64,000 nucleotides of DNA from NCBI GenBank assembly GCA_002372315.1, contig DFFU01000012.1, forward strand, positions 77,157-141,156. Reading direction: 5' to 3'. The notes under the pieces were generated by a model. It did not search any database. It was not told the origin of the DNA and worked only from the letters and a program-made list of their open reading frames with translations. Source of the stretch: Alphaproteobacteria bacterium UBA3768. GTDB lineage: Bacteria > Pseudomonadota > Alphaproteobacteria > CAAHEQ01 > UBA3637. Shown piece after piece: positions 43,127 to 50,721 of the stretch. A program made the position numbers and the translations under genes. Each line of letters starts with the position of its first letter. Position 1 is the stretch's first letter.

Positions 43127-45034
43127 TTATCCTCCTATTTTAATATCGCTTGTAACTGAAACAAGTTGAAATGGTAAAGGTTGATTGCCCAAGATGCTCC
43201 ACAACGGTTGTAAAGGGGTTCTTTTCCACCCCAATCCACGAACAACAATGTCTATTGTTTTATTGCTTGGCGGACTATCCAAAACGTATTGCGCCAAATT
43301 TTCTACCATTTCTTGGTGTAAGCCTGATCCTGTGTCAATTTGTAAACTTTCTGTATTGATGATACGAAAAACTCCACGTACTAAACGACAGTTTGTGACG
43401 GGGGCAGGACCATTGTTGGCGCCAGCCACAGGTGGTAAGGGGACTACTTTATGCGTAAATTCTAATCCTATCTGTAATTGATGAGCACTGATTTTTAAAT
43501 CAATTTGACCATTGATGATACTTTGATTCTCCTGTAAACGATTATCGGCCAATAATTGAACTTCATATCCGTTGAGATAATTCAAATTTTCCCAGTGAGA
43601 TTTTACATTTTCACTGTGATGAATTGTTGCGAAATCCATGCTGACATTATTGGATAATTTTTCCAAATAATAATTATTTTTACGTTGAATGATAAAGTAT
43701 GTATTTTGCCCAGATACGGTTACATACAAAAATTTCCCTTGTGTATTGTGGCGTGTCCAACTTTGCATATCTTCGGCGCGAAAACTGGTCAAAGCTGACA
43801 TTGTACCATCTTGCATGATAATATAGGCTTGACGCATGTATTTATCATAGGCCATATCTATGGGCTGATTGATGAGATGATGAGCCAATAAGGATAAATC
43901 TGTTGCCTGATATAATCCTTCTAAATCTGAAAATAAAAATTCACGAATCTCTTTACCATTGGCTGCCGCAAATATCGTTGCTCCATCAATACCTACAGGG
44001 GGTACATAGCGTGTATCGGGTGAACCAACTTGAGTTTGTCGTCGCAGTTGGATTGATGCTGGTGTTAAGGGATCCCCTGTTACCATCCATTCTGCGCTGG
44101 TGGTAAAAACCTGTAAGTGCCGTCCCGAAAACAAAGCGCAAATTTTATTACTGTTATCGGATAACAATGAAAAAGTAATAGCTTCGTTATCCAAAGCTTC
44201 ACCTTCTTCAAAATTGGCTATATCATCACTTTGACTGAACCATAACGTATTGGGTAAATCCTTGGATCCCCCGAAAACTAAGCGGCGCTGATAGGTTGTG
44301 ACGGACATGGGCCAACCATGTGTTTCATTGAATGTGGTTTCCCCCCAATAGCGGGTTGCAGGCAGTGTATTTTCATCACCTAATTTTTTTAAAACAGTTG
44401 CGCTGGCATGTTTTGTATCTGTAATTGCGGTTATTTTAACATAACCGCTTCCCAATTTAAAAGGTTGATTGATATGATGGGATTGAAATATATCAGCGCT
44501 GGCTGTTAAAGTTACATTTCCAGAAGTACCGCTGGCAGCAATAGTTACAGATTCATTTTGAAAACGGTGATAAGGTTGGTGCGTATAGCCATCGGTTGTT
44601 ATAAATTGAAATGGCATAGTTGACCAAATATTTTCTTCAATGATGAATCTTTGTGGGGCAATATCAGGGTGTACAATAATTAAGCCATTGGATAAAGTTG
44701 TCCAACGAATTTGGGCAAGTTGATTGGCTTGCCATGGTGTTGATAGTGTGGTGTACAAGGTGTCATCTTTATAAATCAACGTTTGCTGATCTTGAATGAT
44801 AAATAAATAGGTGTGTGTACTGTCTTGCGCATAGGAAATTAATCTTCCAGTACCCGATAAGGTATCAATATAGGCAAGGCCCGGACGACGATGAATCCCA
44901 CCAGTGGGTTCTATAAATACATTTTCCAAAACTTGGGCCCCATTATTATAGCTAGATAGATCTACGCGTCCCAATAAGTCAGTGGATAATTCACCGGCCG
45001 TAAAATTTGTTTTTGCTGTAAATAAATTTGTCAT
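43127..45034 (-). CDS. tail tubular protein B-like (T7 gp12 position)
   Basis: The 635-residue protein opens with a pattern I recognise from podovirus-like prophages: KTNFTAGELSTDLLGRVDLS, then YNNGAQVLENVFIEPTGGIH and RRPGL. Beta-rich repeats follow throughout. It would form the nozzle of a short tail. It is the largest protein of the module, and with no tail-fibre gene present it is the only obvious candidate for receptor contact. It overlaps the preceding tail gene by 4 bp. Confidence 0.8.
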   Translation of the reverse strand: MTNLFTAKTNFTAGELSTDLLGRVDLSSYNNGAQVLENVFIEPTGGIHRRPGLAYIDTLSGTGRLISYAQDSTHTYLFIIQDQQTLIYKDDTLYTTLSTPWQANQLAQIRWTTLSNGLIIVHPDIAPQRFIIEENIWSTMPFQFITTDGYTHQPYHRFQNESVTIAASGTSGNVTLTASADIFQSHHINQPFKLGSGYVKITAITDTKHASATVLKKLGDENTLPATRYWGETTFNETHGWPMSVTTYQRRLVFGGSKDLPNTLWFSQSDDIANFEEGEALDNEAITFSLLSDNSNKICALFSGRHLQVFTTSAEWMVTGDPLTPASIQLRRQTQVGSPDTRYVPPVGIDGATIFAAANGKEIREFLFSDLEGLYQATDLSLLAHHLINQPIDMAYDKYMRQAYIIMQDGTMSALTSFRAEDMQSWTRHNTQGKFLYVTVSGQNTYFIIQRKNNYYLEKLSNNVSMDFATIHHSENVKSHWENLNYLNGYEVQLLADNRLQENQSIINGQIDLKISAHQLQIGLEFTHKVVPLPPVAGANNGPAPVTNCRLVRGVFRIINTESLQIDTGSGLHQEMVENLAQYVLDSPPSNKTIDIVVRGLGWKRTPLQPLWSILGNQPLPFQLVSVTSDIKIGG

Positions 45035-45600
45035 TCACGTACCTCAATTAAAGAAAAATCTTGGAAGCAAGAATTGGTGGCTTGTTGAGAATCTACTAAT
45101 CGTGCTTGAACAAGTTCTTCGGATGCAATTTTGCGCATATAGTCTGTGCGAGTGGTGCTTTCGGTTAGGGGTAAGCAAAATTCAGCAGCTAAATTAGCCA
45201 CGAGTGCTTTTACGAAAAAAGGTGGAAAAGTACTTTCATCTGGTTTTTCAATATAGGTCAAGATAACTTCGGGCGCATTGGTATAAAGGTGAGTTCCCAC
45301 AATACGGTATTTTAAACCGCTGCTTTTTGTATTCTGTCCCGCGGACAAGATACGTAAACAATTATTAGGTAATTGATAAGCGTATTGATAATCTGTTAAA
45401 GGAACAGCCTGTAATCGTCCCAAGGATGATTGCTTTAAAGCAAAGCGCCAAGGATATGAGGAAAGTAGATCCTGTAAAATGGTATCATAAAGTTGACCAG
45501 CAACTTCACTTTCAGTTGTTTCTTCATTAAAAGAAGTAATACTTTTGGCGCCTAGTTTAATTAACGCTTGAGAACATAAAGTGATAGCGGTATTGCTCAT
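45031..45600 (-). CDS. tail tubular protein A-like (T7 gp11 position)
   Basis: The 189-residue protein opens ITLCSQALIKLGAKSITSFN and continues with LYDTILQDLLSSYPWRFAL, typical of gp11-like gatekeeper/adaptor proteins that join portal and nozzle. It follows the post-capsid terminator and has its own AAAGGAG. Its 3' end overlaps the nozzle gene. Confidence 0.82.
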   Translation of the reverse strand: MSNTAITLCSQALIKLGAKSITSFNEETTESEVAGQLYDTILQDLLSSYPWRFALKQSSLGRLQAVPLTDYQYAYQLPNNCLRILSAGQNTKSSGLKYRIVGTHLYTNAPEVILTYIEKPDESTFPPFFVKALVANLAAEFCLPLTESTTRTDYMRKIASEELVQARLVDSQQATNSCFQDFSLIEVRE

Positions 45601-45620
45601 TTTTCTCTCCTTTGAAAATT

Positions 45621-45649
45621 AAAAAACCGGTCTTGTTCAGACCGGTTTT
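45621..45649 (-). terminator. intrinsic terminator directly after the capsid gene
   Basis: Stem AAAACCGGTCT / AGACCGGTTTT with loop TGTTC (45623-45649), followed on the minus strand by a T-run. It lies 14 bp after the capsid stop and before the tail genes, the position of T-phi in T7, so tail genes are expressed by read-through or from another start. Confidence 0.88.
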
Positions 45650-45662
45650 GTCATATAAATTT

Positions 45663-46511
45663 TTATGCGGATGGGGCAATATCCAAACATTCCATTTTAA
45701 CAACGCCTTTGGCATCAATCAAGCAAGCCCCTTGACTCATCATATTGTTCACATAATGGGCGGCATAATCACCATGCCATGTAATGTCGGTGGTGATGTC
45801 TTGACCGGCGGCCAAACCGATAGCGGATTTATGATAGATAAAGCACGTTGTTTTGGCGGATGCACCACTTCCTGATGTGGGTAATCCTGTATGCATAATC
45901 CAATTGATCCCCATCCACTTACGGGATTCAGAGCCACTTAATAGTGGATGTTCATCACCCACATAATTGGCGTTAGAAAATTCATCCAAACTCAACAACT
46001 GGTTCCATTGGGCCGGTCCTACTAAGGCATAACGTTCGCCATCATCTGGAACATCATTGGTATTCAATGTCTTAAAGGCGGCCAAAATGCGATCCTTTGT
46101 TAAGGCTTCAGAACTAGTCCCGGCTGTTTGTGTAGCATTACCTAAGGCCGCAATAATTAAAGCATCTGTTTTGCGACCTAGTGCATAAGCGCCCGCGGTA
46201 GCCAAAACTTTGCGTTCATCATGTCCGACCTTCAATTCATCCAATTTGTCCACCCATTGACCAGCATACCAGTCAGCCAAAGTGCATTCTACAGGAGCAT
46301 GTGTAACGGCGGCGGGTGTTAACTGGGCGTTGCGGGCCGATTTTTGATTGGCGCTTTGGGCGCCGATTACTTGAAAGGTGGTGCTGGAACCTGTGATACC
46401 GCCTTTAAAGCGGACGGTATTGCGCAATTTTGAACCTTGTTGTTGATAGGCAGTGTGTACATCGGCTTCAAAATGTTTAATGAATGAAGCGTCAATAGCA
46501 GTAGATGTCAT
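45663..46511 (-). CDS. major capsid protein
   Basis: The 282-residue protein shows HK97/T7-type capsid features: N-terminal AIDASFIKHFEADVHTAYQQ, TVRFKGGITGSSTTFQVIG, a central long helix (VLATAGAYALGRKTDALIIA), and GERYALVGPAQWNQLLSLDE. It sits between the scaffold-like gene and the terminator. ATGGAGAAAAT precedes the start. A 119-bp leader separates it from the scaffold gene and contains a small GAAGA/TCTTC hairpin near 46557. Confidence 0.85.
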   Translation of the reverse strand: MTSTAIDASFIKHFEADVHTAYQQQGSKLRNTVRFKGGITGSSTTFQVIGAQSANQKSARNAQLTPAAVTHAPVECTLADWYAGQWVDKLDELKVGHDERKVLATAGAYALGRKTDALIIAALGNATQTAGTSSEALTKDRILAAFKTLNTNDVPDDGERYALVGPAQWNQLLSLDEFSNANYVGDEHPLLSGSESRKWMGINWIMHTGLPTSGSGASAKTTCFIYHKSAIGLAAGQDITTDITWHGDYAAHYVNNMMSQGACLIDAKGVVKMECLDIAPSA

Positions 46512-46630
46512 ATTATTTTCTCCATGTTATAAGTTAAAAAAATCCTTATAAAAGGTTGTGAAGAAAATCTTCGCCCTTTATTCAGGCTGATTTAAGTGCG
46601 GGGCAATCAAGCTTATCCGCAAAAAAGGTT

Positions 46631-47302
46631 TTAGCCGTAGAGACGTTTAAAACCTTTTTCAATACGTCCGACTAATTCAGGATCTTGATCTTTCCAATAT
46701 TTAGGGTCCTGCATCAATCGGCGTAAAGTTTTTTCATCGTCCATAGCAGATGGGCGACTTTTACCCGTTAAAACGGGCATTTCTTGTTTTTCTTGCATCA
46801 AACGATAAAGCGTTAAAATGCCATCTTTACTGGATGATAAAAGTTCCAAAACTTTGGAATCTAAGTTTTTTTCACCCCAAGCGGACAATTCTCGTGCAAC
46901 ATTATTAAATTGTTCTGGTCCTCCAAATTCATCCTCTAAGGCTTTTAATTCTTTGTCCGCGCCCACTTCGTTGGCAAAAGTTTCCAATTGTGGCAAAATA
47001 AAATCAGCTGCAATATCGTAAACGCCTTGCACTTGTTCATTGGTGAGTCCCAAAGCAAATAGGCGTTTGTTGATTTCATTATCCGAAACTAATAATGGAT
47101 TTTTGGGTGTGATTTTATATTCTTCGGCTTTATTAGGAATTGTTCCTTGCGGTGTTTGGCGAGGGGCACTCATCTTTTTTTCCAAGGCTAAATACGATTT
47201 TAATAGGTCATTGGTGTTTAATTTTCCCTCTTTATCCAAAAATTTTTCAGGGATAACGGGTGTTTCTTCGGATGTTTTTTCAGGAATTTTTTCTTCAAGC
47301 AT
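46631..47302 (-). CDS. scaffolding protein-like (capsid assembly)
   Basis: The 223-residue acidic helical protein has an N-terminal Glu/Pro-rich tract (EEKIPEKTSEETPVIPEKF), LLKSYLALEKKM, and a C-terminal WKDQDPELVGRIEKGFKRLY. It resembles T7 gp9-type scaffolds in size, charge and position between portal and capsid genes. The assignment relies mainly on context. Confidence 0.7.
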   Translation of the reverse strand: MLEEKIPEKTSEETPVIPEKFLDKEGKLNTNDLLKSYLALEKKMSAPRQTPQGTIPNKAEEYKITPKNPLLVSDNEINKRLFALGLTNEQVQGVYDIAADFILPQLETFANEVGADKELKALEDEFGGPEQFNNVARELSAWGEKNLDSKVLELLSSSKDGILTLYRLMQEKQEMPVLTGKSRPSAMDDEKTLRRLMQDPKYWKDQDPELVGRIEKGFKRLYG

Positions 47303-47311
47303 TTTTTCTCC

Positions 47312-47509
47312 TTATGGTTGTTTTCCTTGTTGAATCAAATGGTTTAAGGTGGCAATTAAAGCGCGTTGGCCCTCTAAATACCATAGCTCTTGATTGGTGG
47401 CATTGGGGGCCAAAACACGATTTGTTATTTTTTGGTTTAAGTAATCCAACACGATTTTACCATCAGCTAAATTGGATAATCTTACCAAAGATCTCGCAAC
47501 TTGAATCAT
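47312..47509 (-). CDS. small phage protein between portal and scaffold
   Basis: The 65-residue helical protein (LVRLSNLADGKIVLDYLNQK; LWYLEGQRALIATLNHLIQQ) overlaps the portal gene's 3' end by 4 bp and ends 9 bp before the scaffold gene. No function is recognised. The tight packing indicates a real gene. Confidence 0.6.
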   Translation of the reverse strand: MIQVARSLVRLSNLADGKIVLDYLNQKITNRVLAPNATNQELWYLEGQRALIATLNHLIQQGKQP

Positions 47510-48972
47510 GCGATACTTTCATCTGACTTTTGAATAAAATTGGCGGGTAATCCCATTTTTTCTGTCAGCCATTTTAAAACTTCTGGAACATTCATTTTAT
47601 TGAGTGCCTCTTGTCCTATACTGCCCACGGCGGTCAACCACGCTAAAGCATTTTGTGCTTCCTTTTTGGCTTGGTTCTCAGCTCTGGGTGATTTATAGGT
47701 AATATTTAATAGTCGTCCATCCAAAAAGATTTCATGAATTTCACCGCGTTTGCGCAAAATATTTACAGCCCGTTCAATCAGTGGTGTCAATAATTCAGAT
47801 TGCAATCTGCCATAGGTGGCACCTAATACACGAATCATTTCTTCGGTGCGCTCCAATACTTCGGTGGCGGTCATCTTCATTTCATCACAAACTGTTCCCA
47901 GTTTATCACCCAATAAAGCATGACGAATCCGTTCGCGCAAATCTTTGATAACCAATTGCGATACATCAAACTTGCCGGGGGATTCCAAAGGTGTAAGACC
48001 TTTGGAACCGACGGCTTTGGGAATAATGGCGCCCGGGGTCAAATTGATGTTGGCGGGGTTGAGGACACCATCATCTTCGGCCAGCCAGATACCTGTCACG
48101 GCAATCGTGGCGTTTTTCAAGATCAATTCCACGACTTTGTTGGCGGTTTTTATATCGGGCAGGGCTTTCATGACAGGGGAACGGCCGTAAGTTTCCCCCG
48201 GGGCTTTCAGCCAGCGAAAAGCGATGAAGGGCGAAGTGGTGTAATATGTTTCCCTCAGGAGGAAAGGTGACTCCTGTGTGTCATCGCTTGGGATAGACTG
48301 GCTATTGGGATCTAAAAAGGCAATGTAATCATAACCGCCTTTGGCGCGTGGAATAAGCGCTTCTATGACGTGCAAGGGGCTGTGATCATCCGAATCTCGT
48401 TTTGGTAATTTTTGAATGCCAAATTTGGCAATAAAACTGGTTTCATCCATTTGAAATGTCCGAAAAACCTTATCCAAGCGGCCATTGGGACCTTCTGCCA
48501 AACAGATTTCATTGAGTGGAACTGCTGTAAATTTAAATGCACTATTGGAACCAATTGGGGCTTCTTCAAATAATAGACAAGCAGTACCAACTGTTACTAA
48601 ATCTAAATAGCATTGATGAATTTCAGTTGAAAAATTGCTGCGATCCAAATGCATTTGAAGCGTTTTGGAAATTTTATTCAAACTGGGGGCAATTTGGATT
48701 TTTTCGCCATCGGATAGTTCAGTACCTGCTGTTAAATGAAACCATTCCACCCATGGTGGCGTTAATTCGGATAACATCAGTGCTGCCAAATGATCGGTAG
48801 CATCCATGGCAGTGGCATCATAAAGGCTTGAGATTTTATTGCTACTGGGTGCAAAAGTTGTTTCACGTGTCGGCAAAGCATAGGTATAACATTCTTGCCA
48901 AACAGATTCCCAATTGCTTCTTTCAGCAAGGGCTTGTTGATATGATTGATAAAGCGATTGAATATTGGCCAT
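47506..48972 (-). CDS. portal / head-to-tail connector protein (T7 gp8-like)
   Basis: The 488-residue protein matches the Head-tail_con family. The N-terminus reads ERSNWESVWQECYTYALPTR, then LYDATAMDATDHLAALMLSE and LTPPWVEWFHL. GRSPVMKALPDIKTANKVVE is central, and MKMTATEVLERTEEMIRVLG is the clip/stem region. It forms the dodecameric ring for DNA entry. ACAAAGGAG precedes ATG 48972, and a consensus promoter with a leader hairpin lies upstream. Confidence 0.9.
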   Translation of the reverse strand: MANIQSLYQSYQQALAERSNWESVWQECYTYALPTRETTFAPSSNKISSLYDATAMDATDHLAALMLSELTPPWVEWFHLTAGTELSDGEKIQIAPSLNKISKTLQMHLDRSNFSTEIHQCYLDLVTVGTACLLFEEAPIGSNSAFKFTAVPLNEICLAEGPNGRLDKVFRTFQMDETSFIAKFGIQKLPKRDSDDHSPLHVIEALIPRAKGGYDYIAFLDPNSQSIPSDDTQESPFLLRETYYTTSPFIAFRWLKAPGETYGRSPVMKALPDIKTANKVVELILKNATIAVTGIWLAEDDGVLNPANINLTPGAIIPKAVGSKGLTPLESPGKFDVSQLVIKDLRERIRHALLGDKLGTVCDEMKMTATEVLERTEEMIRVLGATYGRLQSELLTPLIERAVNILRKRGEIHEIFLDGRLLNITYKSPRAENQAKKEAQNALAWLTAVGSIGQEALNKMNVPEVLKWLTEKMGLPANFIQKSDESIA

Positions 48973-49007
48973 TTTTTCTCCTTTGTAAAATACAACTAAA
49001 AATAGAA

Positions 49008-49039
49008 AAAGAACCTTTCAATTTCTTGAAAAGTTCTTT
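49008..49039 (-). terminator. leader hairpin / attenuator before the portal gene
   Basis: AAAGAACCTTTCAA, loop TTTC, TTGAAAAGTTCTTT: 14-bp stem with one mismatch. On the minus strand it is followed by TTCTATTTTTAG. It begins about 24 bases after the predicted start from the 49098-49070 promoter, so it could stop or protect that transcript. Confidence 0.6.
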
Positions 49040-49069
49040 GGATACAGTTCTATCTTTTAACTGATTTGT

Positions 49070-49098
49070 ATTATAGCACAAAATTTTTCATTTGTCAA
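49070..49098 (-). promoter_or_regulatory. consensus sigma70 promoter of the virion module
   Basis: TTGACA (49098-49093), 17-bp spacer, TATAAT (49075-49070), plus extended TGC before the -10: a full match to consensus. The -35 lies inside the last codons of the preceding gene. It faces the portal gene at 48972. Confidence 0.85.
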
Positions 49099-49495
49099 GG
49101 AAAATTTTCCTTTTTTGCGATTTTAGGTATAAAAAAAGCTGATATGGGGTCCAAATTTTTGGATTTATGATGCCCAAAAAACGTTTGATTGTTTCAACGC
49201 AGGTGAGGGGTCTTAAAAAAAATTTAATCTCTTTAGGGACAACGGGGGTTGTTCGAACTAAGCGATATCCTTTTGCTGTTAAAATTTGGGGCGCATTTCT
49301 TCGGCGTATGAGAATTAAATCTGTATAATGAGCTACAGGATCGATTAGCAACCATTCAAATCCGTTGCCGACTAAAAGAGCACAATGATAAAATCCTTTT
49401 TTTAAGAATCTAGTCCACCAACGGGTTGTATTTCCTCCAAAAGCAACATAAGCGTATGGGTAACGATAAGCATGAATAAAAGGTGTATAAATCAT
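49088..49495 (-). CDS. phage-associated protein, possibly permuted NlpC/P60-like
   Basis: The 135-residue protein contains a His in FYHCALLVGNGFEWLLIDP and, later, a Cys in TCVETIKRFLGI followed by TPYQLFLYL. A His-before-Cys order with these surrounding strands and helix recalls circularly permuted papain-fold (NlpC/P60-type) proteins found in alphaproteobacterial prophages; this is recall, not proof. Start ATG 49495 lies six bases after GGAG; the upstream TTG falls inside that site. It sits between the 119-residue gene and the module promoter. Confidence 0.55.
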   Translation of the reverse strand: MIYTPFIHAYRYPYAYVAFGGNTTRWWTRFLKKGFYHCALLVGNGFEWLLIDPVAHYTDLILIRRRNAPQILTAKGYRLVRTTPVVPKEIKFFLRPLTCVETIKRFLGIINPKIWTPYQLFLYLKSQKRKIFLDK

Positions 49496-49510
49496 ATGAA
49501 ACTCCAAAAA

Positions 49511-49870
49511 CTATGTGGCATAAATAATTCCTTTTTGTTTGAGTAATTGGCCTAAAAATTTTAATCCCTCTTGCCAAAGTCGACAAATGCGTGGTGTATC
49601 CCCAAAATGTTCATGTGGTGGTATTTGGGCGTAGCCGTATTTGGCTAAAACCTTTAAATGCTCAGGTTGTAATATGCCATTGCGTAATAATCTTTTGACG
49701 GCGATGGCAATATCTGATGATTCACAGGGGCGTGCAATTTTTGGCGAATCGTTATGGCTGCGCTCATGCCCTAAGCTTTCACATAAACAATACCAAAACC
49801 ACGCTTCTTCTGACGATTCGAACGGTGTAGTTGGACGGGTATCTACTGGGGATAAGTATTTATTCTTCAT
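49511..49870 (-). CDS. conserved-type alphaproteobacterial protein, first gene of the module
   Basis: The 119-residue soluble protein has ESSEEAWFWYCLCESLGHER, then ARPCESSDIAIAVKRLLRNG, LQPEHLKVLAKYGYAQIPP and RLWQEGLKFLGQLLKQKGII. I recall proteins of this pattern (EEAWFW...RPCEPxDI...LxxxHLxVLxxYG) as conserved hypotheticals in Rhodospirillales-type genomes. GGAGGAAGAA precedes ATG 49870. It is divergent from the S24 repressor and directly under the LexA-type box, so it may be a regulator of the module. Function unknown. Confidence 0.65.
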   Translation of the reverse strand: MKNKYLSPVDTRPTTPFESSEEAWFWYCLCESLGHERSHNDSPKIARPCESSDIAIAVKRLLRNGILQPEHLKVLAKYGYAQIPPHEHFGDTPRICRLWQEGLKFLGQLLKQKGIIYAT

Positions 49871-49898
49871 TTCTTCCTCCTCTGGTTATAAAAAAAGA

Positions 49899-49913
49899 GA
49901 ACAAAATAAGAAC
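49899..49913 (-). promoter_or_regulatory. LexA-type box in the divergent control region of the virion module
   Basis: GAACAAAATAAGAAC, i.e. GAAC-N7-GAAC, the same spacing and half-sites as the box before recA. It overlaps the -10/start region of the minus-strand promoter that begins with TTGACA at 49938-49933. LexA is the natural candidate, but the adjacent S24 repressor could bind it instead. Confidence 0.7.
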
Positions 49914-49914
49914 T

Positions 49915-49991
49915 AACATAATTTTTTATGATTGTCAAGATAAAAATAAGAAAAAATTCCTATTGACTTTTTTAAAAAAGTATGTTAAGGT
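49915..49991. promoter_or_regulatory. divergent promoter pair of module and repressor
   Basis: Minus strand: TTGACA (49938-49933) with TATGTT at 49920-49915 and TAGTTC at 49915-49910 as alternative -10s. Plus strand: TTGACT (49963-49968), 17 bp, TAAGGT (49986-49991) after TG-T. Both arms have the same pattern TTGAC(A/T), an A/T spacer and then TATGTTA, so one protein could control both. Confidence 0.5.
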
Positions 49992-50022
49992 TATTTACAA
50001 CTAATAAGTGAAAGGATAATAA

Positions 50023-50658
50023 ATGCAATTGTCATATAATGAAATTTGGAAGGGGTTGGAAAAGTTAGCTGAATCAAAGGGGCTTTCCTTGTCCGCCTTA
50101 GCACAAAAAGCGGGTTTGGATCCAACCAGTTTTAATAAATCCAAACGAATAGGTAGTGATGGTCGCAAACGTTGGCCATCAACCGAAAGCATGAATAAAG
50201 TTTTAAAGGCTACCAATACGACTGTTTTTGAATTTATGGAATTGGCAGGGGAACATTATCAAAGCCCGCAAAATATGATTCCTCTGTTGGGGTTGGCTAA
50301 AGCGGGGCGTGATGGCTATTTTGATTCTGCAGGATGGCCAATATTGACAGGTGATTGGGATGCGGTGGAATTTCCCTTTACTTTGGATAAAAAAGTGTAT
50401 GCGTTGGAAGTATCCGGTAACAGTATGGAGCCTGTTTATCGGGATGGTGATAAGTTAATTGTAGCGCCCGATTCGGAAATTCGCAAAGGCGACCGTGTTA
50501 TTACTAAGACAATATCTGGCGAAGTAATGGTGAAAGAATTTCAACGTCGTTCCTTGAATCAAGTGGAATTAAAATCACTCAATCCTACCTGTGATGATGT
50601 TATTTTAGCACCTAGTGATATTGTTTGGATGGCTCGTGTTATTTGGGTGAGTCAATAA
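50023..50658 (+). CDS. XRE-type repressor with S24 (LexA-like) autoprotease domain
   Basis: In the 211-residue protein, residues 5-75 form a helix-turn-helix (LSLSALAQKAGLDPTSFNKS; RWPSTESMNKVLKATNTTVF). The C-terminal half is the S24 fold: cleavage-site-like KAG in GLAKAGRDG, catalytic Ser in EVSGNSMEPVYRDGDKLIV, catalytic Lys in GDRVITKTISGEV. RecA-stimulated self-cleavage is therefore plausible. The sequence resembles a regulator I recall as chromosomal in many alphaproteobacteria rather than a typical phage CI. It is divergent from the virion module. GAAAGGATAAT precedes the ATG. Confidence 0.85.
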   Translation: MQLSYNEIWKGLEKLAESKGLSLSALAQKAGLDPTSFNKSKRIGSDGRKRWPSTESMNKVLKATNTTVFEFMELAGEHYQSPQNMIPLLGLAKAGRDGYFDSAGWPILTGDWDAVEFPFTLDKKVYALEVSGNSMEPVYRDGDKLIVAPDSEIRKGDRVITKTISGEVMVKEFQRRSLNQVELKSLNPTCDDVILAPSDIVWMARVIWVSQ

Positions 50659-50669
50659 TAAAAAAATCC

Positions 50670-50698
50670 TTGCAAAAATAAAAAAACTATGCTACAAA
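50670..50698 (+). promoter_or_regulatory. promoter of the membrane/cytosolic gene pair
   Basis: TTGCAA (50670-50675), 17 bp, TACAAA (50693-50698) with extended TG-C. AAGGAG follows before ATG 50722. Confidence 0.65.
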
Positions 50699-50721
50699 TC
50701 CCTTACTTGCAAGGAGATTTT

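Noticed and set aside
40177..49870. Rhodobacter-type gene transfer agent
   Set aside because: Gene order and the connector and tail-tube proteins are T7/podovirus-like; no siphovirus tail, tape-measure or GTA baseplate genes are present.
50023..50658. Calling the S24 protein LexA itself
   Set aside because: Its N-terminal helix-turn-helix is of XRE type and lacks the LexA winged-helix opening; it is LexA-like only in the protease half.
40177..50658. Complete temperate prophage
   Set aside because: No integrase, excisionase, replication genes or flanking att repeats or tRNA were visible, and the left end overlaps pilR.
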